From: Flectonema sp. DT1601
Taxonomy: Eukaryota > Euglenozoa > Diplonemea > Diplonemida > Diplonemidae
Assembly: GCA_964019425.1 (NCBI GenBank)
Contig: OZ025805.1
Coordinates: 782,001 to 846,000 of the forward strand
DNA: 64,000 nucleotides
Direction of reading: 5' to 3'
Made by a program: the position numbers and the translations under genes. The notes under the pieces were generated by a model. It made no database searches. It saw nothing but the letters and a program-made list of their open reading frames with translations, and was not told where the DNA came from. Of the stretch, positions 54,901-62,882 are shown in pieces. Position 1 is the first letter of the stretch. Every line of letters starts with the position of its first letter.

Positions 54901-57900
54901 TCTTCCGGTAGCGGTAAAGTCTTCAATTTATTTTAAAGTTAGAAAAAGGAATGCTCCGTCATCCAATGACGATAACCCTTTTTGGGTATTATCACTAGAG
55001 GATAGTTCTACTTTGAAATACTACAGACAAGCACTGCTTGCTTCTCTGTTGATTGAGAAAATTTCTGTTGTCCCACTTTTGGTTCGGTCGGATGAAGTTT
55101 CTCAAAATCAATTTAACGATGTCGTCAGTGAGAAGGAATTATCAAAAAATGGTTGTCGGGATAACGTTGAGATTGCAGTGCAGTCTTCACAAGAGCAATC
55201 ACGCAAAGAGAATGTTTGTGTAGAGAACAGAGAAAAGGAAATCATCTCACATCTTGATCCAACTCAGAAGAGCGGATCACTTGTGACGGTAGCTTCCCTT
55301 TCACTTGATAATCAAAATGACTCCCCAACACAGTTAGAAATGCTTGAGAAGATTCCTGCTGTAGAGAACAACAACGGAGTAGCTGTTGTCACACCTGAGT
55401 GTGGATCAAGTGATCGAGTTATGACTCCTTCCTTGTCACCAAATCCAAGTCCGTTGGCAACATTCGCTCTTCCAGTAAGTCCTCCTTTGAGAATAGAACG
55501 TTGTCGGAGTGGGTCTCTACCATCAGCATCATCATCCCCACGTCTCTTCGCACCCTGTTTGCCTCAAAATAGTTTTCAGAATTCACCTGTTGGTAGTTTT
55601 TCAAATCCTGAAATGGGTGAGACGGGAAGAGGATCGGACAGATCTTCACCAGAAATGCCTATTCCCTTAATAGACAGTGATATCCTGATATCACCGGTTG
55701 AACAGTTGGCTGACGACAATGAGGATTATATTGACAATAAAGACTTGTCAGATTCATCGAATGACACCCCTGCAAACAATTCAAAAACTGATGGAACTGA
55801 CTACCAACAATCTGTCTCATCACCCAAAGTAACAATATCACCGTCAATTGATAAATCAGAATACTTGTTGACTGATTCTCAAATGGAAAAATTATTCGGA
55901 ACTCTATCACCAGAAGAATTACTCGAAGAGTACAATCACGTCCTACTGTCGTGGGCTGTTGCCATGGAATTACTTAAGTTCCCTGCTGGTGTATTCACGG
56001 GATCAATTGCTGGTTCAATGACATTCTTATTTAGAAAAATTGCACACCTAACTAAGATGATGACTGAACCAACATCAAACACTGTACTTGAGGATCTTTT
56101 ATTAATCAGAGTGAACTCTGCTTTATTATGTCCTGATGTCTCTGGTTCTAATAATCGACGTATTGATCCGTACTCACTGTCAACAGATTCATCATTCTTT
56201 AGACTTGTGAGTCTTCTTGCATGTGCAAGGAGATACCTTCTTGGTGATGTTTGCTCAAATACTATTGAAAACGCTGGAGGTGGATCAACTTGTGTATTTT
56301 GGAATAAGAATGGTCGTAGATGCTGTTGTAGTTGCGCTGTTCGCTATGCGTTCGAAGGTACTCCAGCAACAGATGAAATCATCACTACTGGATACGGTAA
56401 GAGAGGTGTGTGTGAATTTCAAATAGCTACTGAATTTCAATGGATGACAGACAGTTGTAAAGACAAGCTACGTCCATCAGTACCTTCATACACACCTTGT
56501 TTTCTTAATTGGGATCCAAGCATGACTGATTGGGAACAAGGAGTACAATTGTTAGACAGCTTGGTTACTTTATTTCCATACCTTGATTACTTTGGTAATG
56601 CAATTAGTGAAAGTGAAGGTGGAATCAAACAAATGGCTGTAGCAGAGAGATACACGTCACCAATATCAGAATGGAGCGTCAACGATATGTCTGCTTGCTT
56701 AACAAGGCAGCATCGAGTTTTCGAAACAGAGCATCCGTGTGAGTTTCTCGACTTAGAAAGTGAAGTTCGTTTTGATGGCGCGTCTTGTATTTATATTCAA
56801 TTTGCTGTTGAATGTTTCTTACCTGAATGTGATAAAATAACAATTAAGACGAGTGAAACCAGTGAGAGTGTTTTATTATCGGTGTCTCCTTCGACTGTAA
56901 GTGGTCTTACGATTGTTGTTCCGGGTGATACAGTGTATTTTAAACTAATTCAAGAACCGATGTGTCATCTGGGGATATCTTGTGATCATTGTTCAGGAGA
57001 AATTCGTGGTTTGCGTTTTGCATGTACTGCTTGTTCTGCTAATTATTGTGAACGTTGTGCTCCAATAGCATGCCATCCAGTTAATCACGTGTTTCTTAGA
57101 TTACGTCGTCCAATTAATCATCCTACACCAACGTTACCAGAGTTGTATCCAGCTGATCACATTCATTCAGCTTTATTCGTTAGAGGTCACCACCATGATA
57201 CTCGTTGTGATCGATGCTTTGTAGCACCCATAACAGGAATTGCGTGGAAGTGTTTAAACTGCCCGCAGTATCATTTGTGTTCTAAATGTGGTAAACATGA
57301 GTATTTATGTCACGATAGAAATCATGTGTTCTTAATGTTGACGAGACCCTTTCCGAGATTGTATGGAAATTATTACAGTCCGTCGATAACATTTGATTCA
57401 CTTTATGAGTCTAACCACTGGGGTGTTTATTTTACTGTTTATACAGCTGCTCGTCCTGAACCAGAGAAAGTTGCTATTATAAAAAAGAATATTAAAGCAA
57501 GTGTAAGCACTGGATGGGATCCAGCTCAAGATCAACAGCTGCTAAGTGTAGTTGAATCGAACTATCCGTTGTTGGGAACTCTAGATGAGCCATCATTGGC
57601 ATTGTTGCTTTCTCCGGAAGAGTTAGGGGGAAAGACTCCTCACACTTGCAGGTTCCGTTATTGCTTTATTCGAATGTTGAATAAAAAAATTTTAAAATGC
57701 CTTCCATACTTAAACCCGGCTGATACTCATCCAGGCAACATTCTCGCTGCTAAACTCCGAGACGTCCGACACGTCGTTTCTGCTTCAATCAAAGCAATGT
57801 TATTAAGTTCATCAACCAAACCACAAAGAGCAAGTAGGGAATCACATAAGATTGAAGTTCTAGTAAAGAGACTAAATCAAGAATGTTCATCATTTAAACA

Positions 57901-58936
57901 AGTCTTTAATCAAGTTAGTGAGATTAACCCACTATCGCTAAGAGAGAGTGGAGGACAACCATGGACTGTAACATTTGAAGGAGAAGGAAGTGACGACTAT
58001 GGAGGACCATTCAGAGACAGCCTGACGGATATCTTTACAGAAGCGTGTGACGACAATGGTTCAAATCAAATACTCATCCCAGTTCCAAATGCCGTTGCTG
58101 AGGTTGGAGGATGTCGTGAAATGGTTGTCCCTGATCCGGAATTGGTATCACCAGACTCAAAACGATATTTTAAGTTTTTAGGTCGACTACTGGGAGCTTC
58201 TGTCCAGTCAGGCACACTGGCTTCTTTATCGCTTCCAAACTATCTTTGGAAAAGACTTACAAAGCAACCAGTAACAGACACTGACCTGTCTGAGACGGAT
58301 ACTCTCTGTTATAATGCGATTGAGTATTTGGACTCTTTTGAAGACGGGTTTACAGCTACGACAATAAAAGGAAAGTTTATCCCCCTTCTGGGAAGTCGTT
58401 CTCATAGAGTAAGACCATCACAAGAACCGGATCTTTATAAAAAATTATTTTTACGACTCCGAAGAAGTGAGTTGGAATGGCAATCTGATGCAATTTGTGA
58501 AGGATTTGCGGAGATGCTACCAAGTAGGTTTCTGTCTTTATATAACTGCGAAGACTTGGCGATGGTAGTTTGTGGAATTCCACAAATTGATGTTCAACTA
58601 CTTCGTGAGAACACATTCAGAGAGTTCGGAGTATCAGATGACGTGTTTGCATATCTATGGGAAGTCCTCTCTGACTTTACAAGTTTTGAGTTGTCACTCT
58701 TCTTAAAGTTTGTTTATGGTCGTTCACGGTTGGAAACAACTCGTGAGTTTGCCGTTAGTATGACAGTTCGACCTCTCGAAACGGACAATCCAAACACCAT
58801 GTTACCGACGTCGCATACATGTTTCTTTACGTTAGATCTCCCAAATTATAAATCTCAAATAATATTAAGAGAGAGATTGCTCTACGCTATTTCTCATTGC
58901 ACAGTTATTGATACGGATTTTGCCGCAAGAGAGTGA
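48911..58936 (+). CDS. Giant UBR-box / ZZ / HECT E3 ubiquitin ligase (HECTD4/HERC class)
   Basis: 3,341 residues in a single 10 kb exon. Residues 1-1,570 are helical-repeat-like with no clear domain. About 1,585-1,650 is a Cys/His-rich UBR-type zinc finger (CVHCNIKGLCLYCAIKCHSKQGH). About 2,190-2,310 is S/P-rich and disordered. About 2,600-2,680 is a CUB/jelly-roll-like segment next to two ZZ fingers (from Cys2691, CDHCSGEIRGLRFACTACSANYCERC, and from about 2,765, CDRCFVAPITGIAWKC). A pre-HECT helical region (RFRYCFIRMLNKKILKCL) leads to HECT at about 3,017-3,341. There WTVTFEGEGSDDYGGPFRD begins the N-lobe and PTSHTCFFTLDLPNY holds the catalytic Cys3304. HECT enzymes carry ubiquitin as a thioester before transfer; UBR and ZZ fingers often read protein N-termini. 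Domain order recalls animal HECTD4 and HERC relatives, but orthology is not proven. Confidence 0.92.
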   Translation: MISNGNPEVVLLNDDHLFTPLLTWVAGIVHLRCVDELVEKEFMRAPPPAAVSGSAGRVMSRIQKEEGKSGISSLGSDYLRRAHKCLLDNIIKPSNGLPPEQYCAKHQIVRNSFLLRYQKETLDNKRRRALECILLLGVGFSSILDLLLAMYCYIDAPSIPVKNETIKVLDNWSKGLGQQLQVPSLCCDVFPFLCFHLSVMVNSCDPMLECYHSDVLIMTCHSVKRLMANTSTPAFDDCLGTLIQFLRFLCFRITKVSWISPTYLPAVPSSRVDEVFCYMPSEPPLSMRESLCQVARVLDLAFPYIVSQLSYCPKGNAICLSLCEGQSLCFPFRVVEHSARSLALLSQLKGDTTRFCRPHLVVDQITKQKSLLRGVSQYLATARTGEAVPEIISLCLERLGDPDWSGSCLRILSSWLQAVGKEAAKTLGNPESNAKTDRDQNHPISHLAEVLILSIEYATHEMSDAHFSIIAHILGLHVKLLSPVLDLGKSRSSYPADNVGCSVKLQLASDTVCQLDSLLRLIFEDLASPVSVPIIDSRTTTTTNITSGDWEGTKDNVFIATRVIHVTGRSVLTVRLPELKSKRQLSGTVELLSTSGNTIHDKVVHRAVISETVRTVLIMLDVPTVVDVHSIPYKVVLTLPTMITGISVLLISLPVSISPATECLVLSAWISGFAVSSALTLSRCGLSECERRSMQTLQSSPLFRYGLVQSSCSTVRKASTIMSLLVPIEAIDEPMDMNPVCQLTLVSQNEEINTFLTDLALGQGAALKLDERLRPRHSPSASLESSAIRTTVAAALKHSPQRLVNLAITLSSDPTIEVVPELLEMWNTISRAITVTLIQHKQTWHLASYDDLASCIATRARLVLRCEYYAHEEHTPRPSLRRSSLFNMLPTCPATGVDNYDSCERPVGGSMLSRPSLEGQLTGLTDECLQFVIPHIPPPEQPLGLSDLTAPMAELPALVRQRIDAAKEQVHEIFTTLIQRDERALHCLAAFRFASRTAAYQPDLLDLDTVSLSFPKTNAKNQLSNTQIRKQRHSLWLFYRSIFISMLGILCKNALGRCTKVDNYHPLCFLEGVGKGDTYSLRASLATICKSILSGGITDEALSWISFDITPSDVDWISYTGLLSQLFLMIHATQITSRRQLATRCAYLIKRLSVRAAVILSNWSKWQITIRDSDECKEKLHSLLTESVVGLCGLISTSENSLNHEIAAVAFDTITQLEQFSELTGQLILTEVTTTLLVSAATHSNIHIPRKAVILSCRRLVSIIAKYRSTSSIPSLNRKQFRTDTDEALQLLNVIIPSLGAAQLLQYDVKADDATGRNDSSEGAFTGITELLSSPLEYTNTIVQILKDGLANPDFRKSSIVKNCFENLWKNAAQASTVLANARVCSKISEKLLTCLGALTLLSGSTLLPVPGDVIEVWKGNPDHVECCGGEYNLVNGTSPHTVGYWEAARVTALDYASGCVSTSVLSDDSLERSTSTPLSSIRPCEKDVILLAGIKYFETSHFELLIQVLDYSEIISSSLYMSLIANDIIYKTVMLSATAVRSSPVPLTIPPSTIEHIASTGSTPVEYKYFLTLQNSIFSQNSCSRVQSGCNKILQPRFTCVHCNIKGLCLYCAIKCHSKQGHSVVETDSRKSDVQEQKFHCQCTEIGCLALKEDIHASKPTAFDETGVTLMRGLPLLQIVQQIESNNSSPTNTKGNNIGHDNVGVGQKFADDETAYSKRPVPYLNLSTSELLYRMESDLLACAKRSTIVCDRIRQSVLYVPSPGDIALYTSAECNATPVVIKSLSGSNKAIVCIKRDYLLVFQYVLVSQLQPLRDLNGDPVVVSSVPNVVLASLQRRVKLSILRLFMSVATSVNSLTACTYLSLASSNKVSQNSKTCLLNVIHLLAPQVTFAACDPVVPPDLQYCIDQLPVSVAQEVLKLLKIDLSQHLLAPPTILPTHSDKIHCEGNSRVIVMAKPDFHTRATVVSFSNDPEGNDVLHTITAKDVQDSAECVFVVLPVAVKSSIYFKVRKRNAPSSNDDNPFWVLSLEDSSTLKYYRQALLASLLIEKISVVPLLVRSDEVSQNQFNDVVSEKELSKNGCRDNVEIAVQSSQEQSRKENVCVENREKEIISHLDPTQKSGSLVTVASLSLDNQNDSPTQLEMLEKIPAVENNNGVAVVTPECGSSDRVMTPSLSPNPSPLATFALPVSPPLRIERCRSGSLPSASSSPRLFAPCLPQNSFQNSPVGSFSNPEMGETGRGSDRSSPEMPIPLIDSDILISPVEQLADDNEDYIDNKDLSDSSNDTPANNSKTDGTDYQQSVSSPKVTISPSIDKSEYLLTDSQMEKLFGTLSPEELLEEYNHVLLSWAVAMELLKFPAGVFTGSIAGSMTFLFRKIAHLTKMMTEPTSNTVLEDLLLIRVNSALLCPDVSGSNNRRIDPYSLSTDSSFFRLVSLLACARRYLLGDVCSNTIENAGGGSTCVFWNKNGRRCCCSCAVRYAFEGTPATDEIITTGYGKRGVCEFQIATEFQWMTDSCKDKLRPSVPSYTPCFLNWDPSMTDWEQGVQLLDSLVTLFPYLDYFGNAISESEGGIKQMAVAERYTSPISEWSVNDMSACLTRQHRVFETEHPCEFLDLESEVRFDGASCIYIQFAVECFLPECDKITIKTSETSESVLLSVSPSTVSGLTIVVPGDTVYFKLIQEPMCHLGISCDHCSGEIRGLRFACTACSANYCERCAPIACHPVNHVFLRLRRPINHPTPTLPELYPADHIHSALFVRGHHHDTRCDRCFVAPITGIAWKCLNCPQYHLCSKCGKHEYLCHDRNHVFLMLTRPFPRLYGNYYSPSITFDSLYESNHWGVYFTVYTAARPEPEKVAIIKKNIKASVSTGWDPAQDQQLLSVVESNYPLLGTLDEPSLALLLSPEELGGKTPHTCRFRYCFIRMLNKKILKCLPYLNPADTHPGNILAAKLRDVRHVVSASIKAMLLSSSTKPQRASRESHKIEVLVKRLNQECSSFKQVFNQVSEINPLSLRESGGQPWTVTFEGEGSDDYGGPFRDSLTDIFTEACDDNGSNQILIPVPNAVAEVGGCREMVVPDPELVSPDSKRYFKFLGRLLGASVQSGTLASLSLPNYLWKRLTKQPVTDTDLSETDTLCYNAIEYLDSFEDGFTATTIKGKFIPLLGSRSHRVRPSQEPDLYKKLFLRLRRSELEWQSDAICEGFAEMLPSRFLSLYNCEDLAMVVCGIPQIDVQLLRENTFREFGVSDDVFAYLWEVLSDFTSFELSLFLKFVYGRSRLETTREFAVSMTVRPLETDNPNTMLPTSHTCFFTLDLPNYKSQIILRERLLYAISHCTVIDTDFAARE

Positions 58937-59360
58937 TTTCCGAGAAAAAAAAAAAAAAAAAAAAAAAAAAAGCTGCAATTTGTTCTTGTGCATCTCATAC
59001 CTGTTTTGTTTCCTTGGATCTGGAATGGTGCCGCACTGCGACAAAAAAGAAAAAAGAAAAAAAAAAAACTGTTGTTTTCTTTGTAAAATATATTTTTTTT
59101 TTTATTTCTGCTCAACGGGGACAAGATTCTTTCAAAAATAAGGATTCGGTCTTTGCGTGGTTTTGCTGGAAAAAAGAAAGAAAAACAACACCGTCGGACT
59201 TTGTGCAGGCAGATACACTACTCGTTTCCTGAAAAAAAAAAAAAAAGGGAGCACCCCCATGCGTAGTTAGTTGGAAGCGCTTAACATAGTGAAGGGCGAC
59301 CATGGCGCACGATTTTGTACTTACGCATTTCTTTTTTTATTACCCGATAGCGTTCCTTTG
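58937..59360. other. 3' flank of the ligase gene
   Basis: Begins with poly-A 8 bases after the stop. Low-complexity ORFs on both strands are not genes. Confidence 0.45.
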
Positions 59361-59466
59361 TAGGTGGTCTTAAATTTCGTTGAACGCAGACGTTATCCTA
59401 TTGCACTCATAGTCATAAGAAACGTCGGATTTCAATCCAAATAGTTTCTTCTTCGACGCATTGGTA

Positions 59467-59470
<4 letters not shown>
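59361..59470 (+). mobile_element. MITE-like element, copy 3 (diverged)
   Basis: AAATTTCGTTGAACGCAGAC, CATAAGAAA and ATTTCAATCC match copy 2 in order, and the match extends into ATAGTTTCTTCTTCGACGCA. The end repeats are degraded. A long poly-A follows. Confidence 0.7.
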
Positions 59471-59501
<31 letters not shown>

Positions 59502-60888
59502 ACTCAGCCGTTTAAAAGAAACAACTAATGGGTTCATTTATTAGTTTTAATTTTATTTTATTTTATTTTATTTTATACTTATTTTCACGAAACAAGTTAG
59601 ACTTGAAAAGAATTTTTTTATTTATTTATTTTATTTTTTTGCCTTTTTTCACTGTGATGTCATTTTTTTATCCAGTGTCAGTTGCCCATAAAAGGGGAAA
59701 AAAAAAAGTAAGGAAAAAAAAAAAAAAAAAAAGATTTCTGCTTATTCACATTACACATTTTTTTTTAGTCAAAAAAAAAAAAAAAAAAAAAAAAGTTTGG
59801 CAGCGAAGGGTAACCTTTTTCCATAAGTGTTACGTTACTGCTGCGAGTTTTGGTGATGTACTATTAACCTTGCTCAGCTCAAGTGGTGCCATACTATTTT
59901 GTGTTGTATGCACCTCAACGAGTTTCTATTCTTTTTTTTTTCTTCCTCCTTTCCTTTCATAGTTTTACTACGCTGCCGCTGACAGTCAAGATTGTCGGAG
60001 AAATCATTGTTCCTTTTTGAGCTTAAGAATGCAGTATCAAATTAATCCCCCCTTTCAAGAGGTATATGGATTACTCTCGAAACCTAATAGTTACTTTAAA
60101 AGGCTAAGTTAAGCATCACCATAGTCACTGTATCCTTAACAGATGTTAAACCATCGATATGTTAACGCGATACAAAACAGTTGTATTTTACAAATTCAAA
60201 CATTCAACCCCCCCCTTTCCTTTTACTCTACGCTGCCGCTGACAGTCAAGATTGTCGGAGAAATTGTTGTTCCTTTTGAGCTTGAAAATGCAGTATCAAA
60301 TTACCCCCTTTCCTTTTCCATCATTGTTTTATTTTGTTAGCTACGAAGCCGTTTTATATAATTTGTGGAAAGCTCTCATGAATTGAACAGAAACACGTCT
60401 TGTTGTAAGCATTTACCAAAAAAAAAAAAAAAAAAAAAGAAAAAAAGAAAGAAAGAAAAAAAAAATAATAATCTTGTGTTGCGAAGTTATGTTATCCCGA
60501 AAAAAGCCTTCTTGTTTTGTGTTGTGGTTACCACGCTGTTTTTTTTATTTATTTTTTAATTTATTTATTCTCCCCCATTTCAACGAAATTTTCTTTGATT
60601 AACAACTTCAAATATTCTTCAGTCAAGTACTTTTGATATTAATTCTTGTTTTTAATATCCAAAAGTTGTTACTGTTTTTTACATTGTCAAAGTTTCACAT
60701 TCCCCTATTCAAGTGTTCACTGCTGAAGTTCTCACATGCTTGAATTTGTGTTTATTACTTCTCGTTATTGTGTTCGTTTTTTTTTTTTTTTTTTTTTCTT
60801 GAGAGGGTTACACAAGGCGTTTTTGGGATGATTCTACGTTTTATGTTTTTATTTTTTATATAAATTGCGGGAAAAAAAAAAAAAAAAA

Positions 60889-60919
<31 letters not shown>

Positions 60920-61753
60920 AATCCAAATTACGAGGGTCACAGCACATATCTATTTGGTGCTTTTACCTCCCTTGGTACATCCAGTTCTTTGGTAGTTTTC
61001 ACCGACTTACCATTTTATTTGATGTTATTATTTAGGTCCTTTTTTTATGTTTTGTACTTGCTTTTATTTTATCTTAATTTATTTAAGGTGAGTTACTGCG
61101 TCAACAGTAGCAAGGCTAACATATATATATATTTTTTTTTATTGGTTTTCCGTACTGCACTGAATGATAAGTGTGCAGAAAAGGTAGAGACATTGTGGTG
61201 TGTTTACCTTACCTAACATTACCTTTTAGTCAAGCCGTCTCACATATATATTTTTAATATTTATATTTTGTTGATCTTGATGCAATAAATATGTTTCCCT
61301 CTTCACGATAATTACAGTTGTCTCTGTTTGTCTTTATTTTGTGGTTTCGCATGCGCAACCCACGCTGACGAACTTTTTTTTTTTTTTTTTTTTTTTTGCT
61401 AGTTTTTTTCCTTGTTGCAATAGTCGCTATGGCCGAATTGGCTGTAGATGTGATATAATATTTTTTATTGTTATTAGTTATTTCTTAGTTTTAAAAAAAA
61501 AAAAAAAAAAAAAAACAACAACAACAGAATACCTTGCCACTCTGTGGCCTCCTGCAGTATTTCACTTTCTTTCTCCATTCCTCCACGATTGAGTGTTTTG
61601 ACCTGTGTTGCACCATAAAAAGCACTGTAGTCCCCTGTTGCACATAATCACAGATTTCAATCTTTTTTTTGATGCTTAAGCGGCTTTCTTGCACAAAAAG
61701 ATAAAGGACAACCTTATCCTTTTTGCAGTCGCTCTTTTTTTTTTTTGTGTGGA

Positions 61754-61784
<31 letters not shown>

Positions 61785-62015
61785 AGCATTGTTCTCAATT
61801 CAGGCTACGTGGATATGAGTGCTGATTCACTTTGTGTTATCCCCTCCCTGAGGAAACTAATATTTCTCACTATCATTTCTCAGTATTATTTTCTTTTCCT
61901 TTCAGGTGGTGCTCCAGTCGGATGAAAAAAAAAAATTATGTACGATGTTTTTTCAAAAAAAAAAAAAAAAAAACTATTCTTCTTCCTCCTCAGGGTATTA
62001 AATAATTTTAAAAAA
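59471..62015. other. 2.5 kb AT-rich intergenic region with many homopolymer runs
   Basis: Poly-A or poly-T runs of 15-33 nt near 59,467, 59,715, 59,772, 60,420, 60,780, 60,872, 61,375, 61,495 and 61,757. Includes an ~88 bp direct duplication listed separately. No coding sequence recognised. Confidence 0.5.
59963..60310 (+). repeat. Direct repeat pair of ~88 bp
   Basis: 59,963-60,050 and 60,221-60,308 share CTACGCTGCCGCTGACAGTC, AAGATTGTCGGAGAAAT, TTGTTCCTTTT and ATGCAGTATCAAATTA, with few differences. Both are flanked by C-rich tracts. Their GC content is above the local average, hinting at a retained functional or mobile unit. Confidence 0.85.
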
Positions 62016-62501
62016 ATGATGAAAAGAGCTATCACTAACACTGCCAGATCTAGTCTGGCTGGAAGCAGAAGAACATTCGTTCAAACTGGTAAGGTGTACC
62101 CAGAAAACGATGGATTCGATGCTAAGACAGTCAAGGTTAACACTGCTGAGTGGCCAAAAGAATTCCAGTTCTACGATCCAGCTGGTTTGTTTTAATTTAT
62201 TGTTTATTTTTAAGCAAAATTAATAAATTGAAAATAAGAAAAAACAACAACAACAAACAGAACCTCTTAAGGACTGCGAAGACGCAACTCCGTGGTCATC
62301 CTGGGGTCTTGTGTGGATCGCCTTTCAGATTCAATTCATTGTTGTATGTCGCTTTATAGTTGGTTATTGATTGTTATTTTATCTTTTTTTTTTTTTTTGT
62401 ACTTTTTAAAATAAACATAAAAACAGGTCTTTGGAGAGGGAGAGGAAGGATTCGAATTTGTTGATTTCTGGAAGAAGACCAACGAGTCCGTCAGTGGATA
62501 A
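62016..62501 (+). CDS. Small mitochondrial-type single-pass membrane protein (three exons)
   Basis: Exons 62,016-62,184, 62,261-62,343 and 62,427-62,501 join in frame (phases 1 and 0) to give 108 residues. The N-terminus MMKRAITNTARSSLAGSRRTF is basic, hydroxylated and free of acids, as in a matrix-targeting presequence. A hydrophilic part (PENDGFDAKTVKVNTAEWPKEFQFYDPAEPLKDCEDATP) leads into one membrane helix (SSWGLVWIAFQIQFIVVF) and a short acidic-aromatic tail (GEGEEGFEFVDFWKKTNE). Size, single helix and presequence resemble accessory subunits of complex I or cytochrome c oxidase; I cannot say which. Two introns of 76 and 83 bp make it the most intron-dense gene here. ATG follows CCTCCTCAG by 22 bases. 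The longer in-frame start upstream at 61,938 reads through homopolymers and is rejected. Confidence 0.7.
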
Positions 62502-62882
62502 ATAGACAATCCGCATTGCGCAAATTAATTAGTGTGGGAGACAGCATCAGTGGATTTTCATTAGGATTTTCATTTTTTCATTCCGGGGTCGGCAATTGTT
62601 GCCATGGGTACTTTAGGGTGGGTCGGTGGAACTCTGTTCTGCTTTTGTGCTTTTTTTATTTTTTTTTTTTAGTTATTTTTCGCTGAACTCCTGTTTATTT
62701 TTTATTTAATTTTTTTTAATTTAATTTTTTTTTTTTTTAAATATAAGTTATTTTTTTTTTTACCAGTTCGGGAGGACGACTATCGCAGTATTGAAAAAAA
62801 AAAAAAAAAAAAAAAATTGTTTATTTAATTGTTTTTTTTCCTCTCTTTTAGGTGATTATTGCCCACAACCACTTTTTTAAAA
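62502..62882. other. Intergenic DNA
   Basis: T-rich. Ends with TTTTTTCCTCTCTTTTAG at 62,851, 31 bases before the next ATG. Confidence 0.4.

Noticed and set aside
59528-59962. 144-codon plus-strand ORF
   Set aside because: Almost entirely homopolymer-derived F, K and Y residues.
61938-62015. Upstream in-frame ATG extension of the small mitochondrial protein
   Set aside because: The extension reads poly-A and poly-T as lysine and phenylalanine and would destroy the presequence; an acceptor site lies between the two ATGs.
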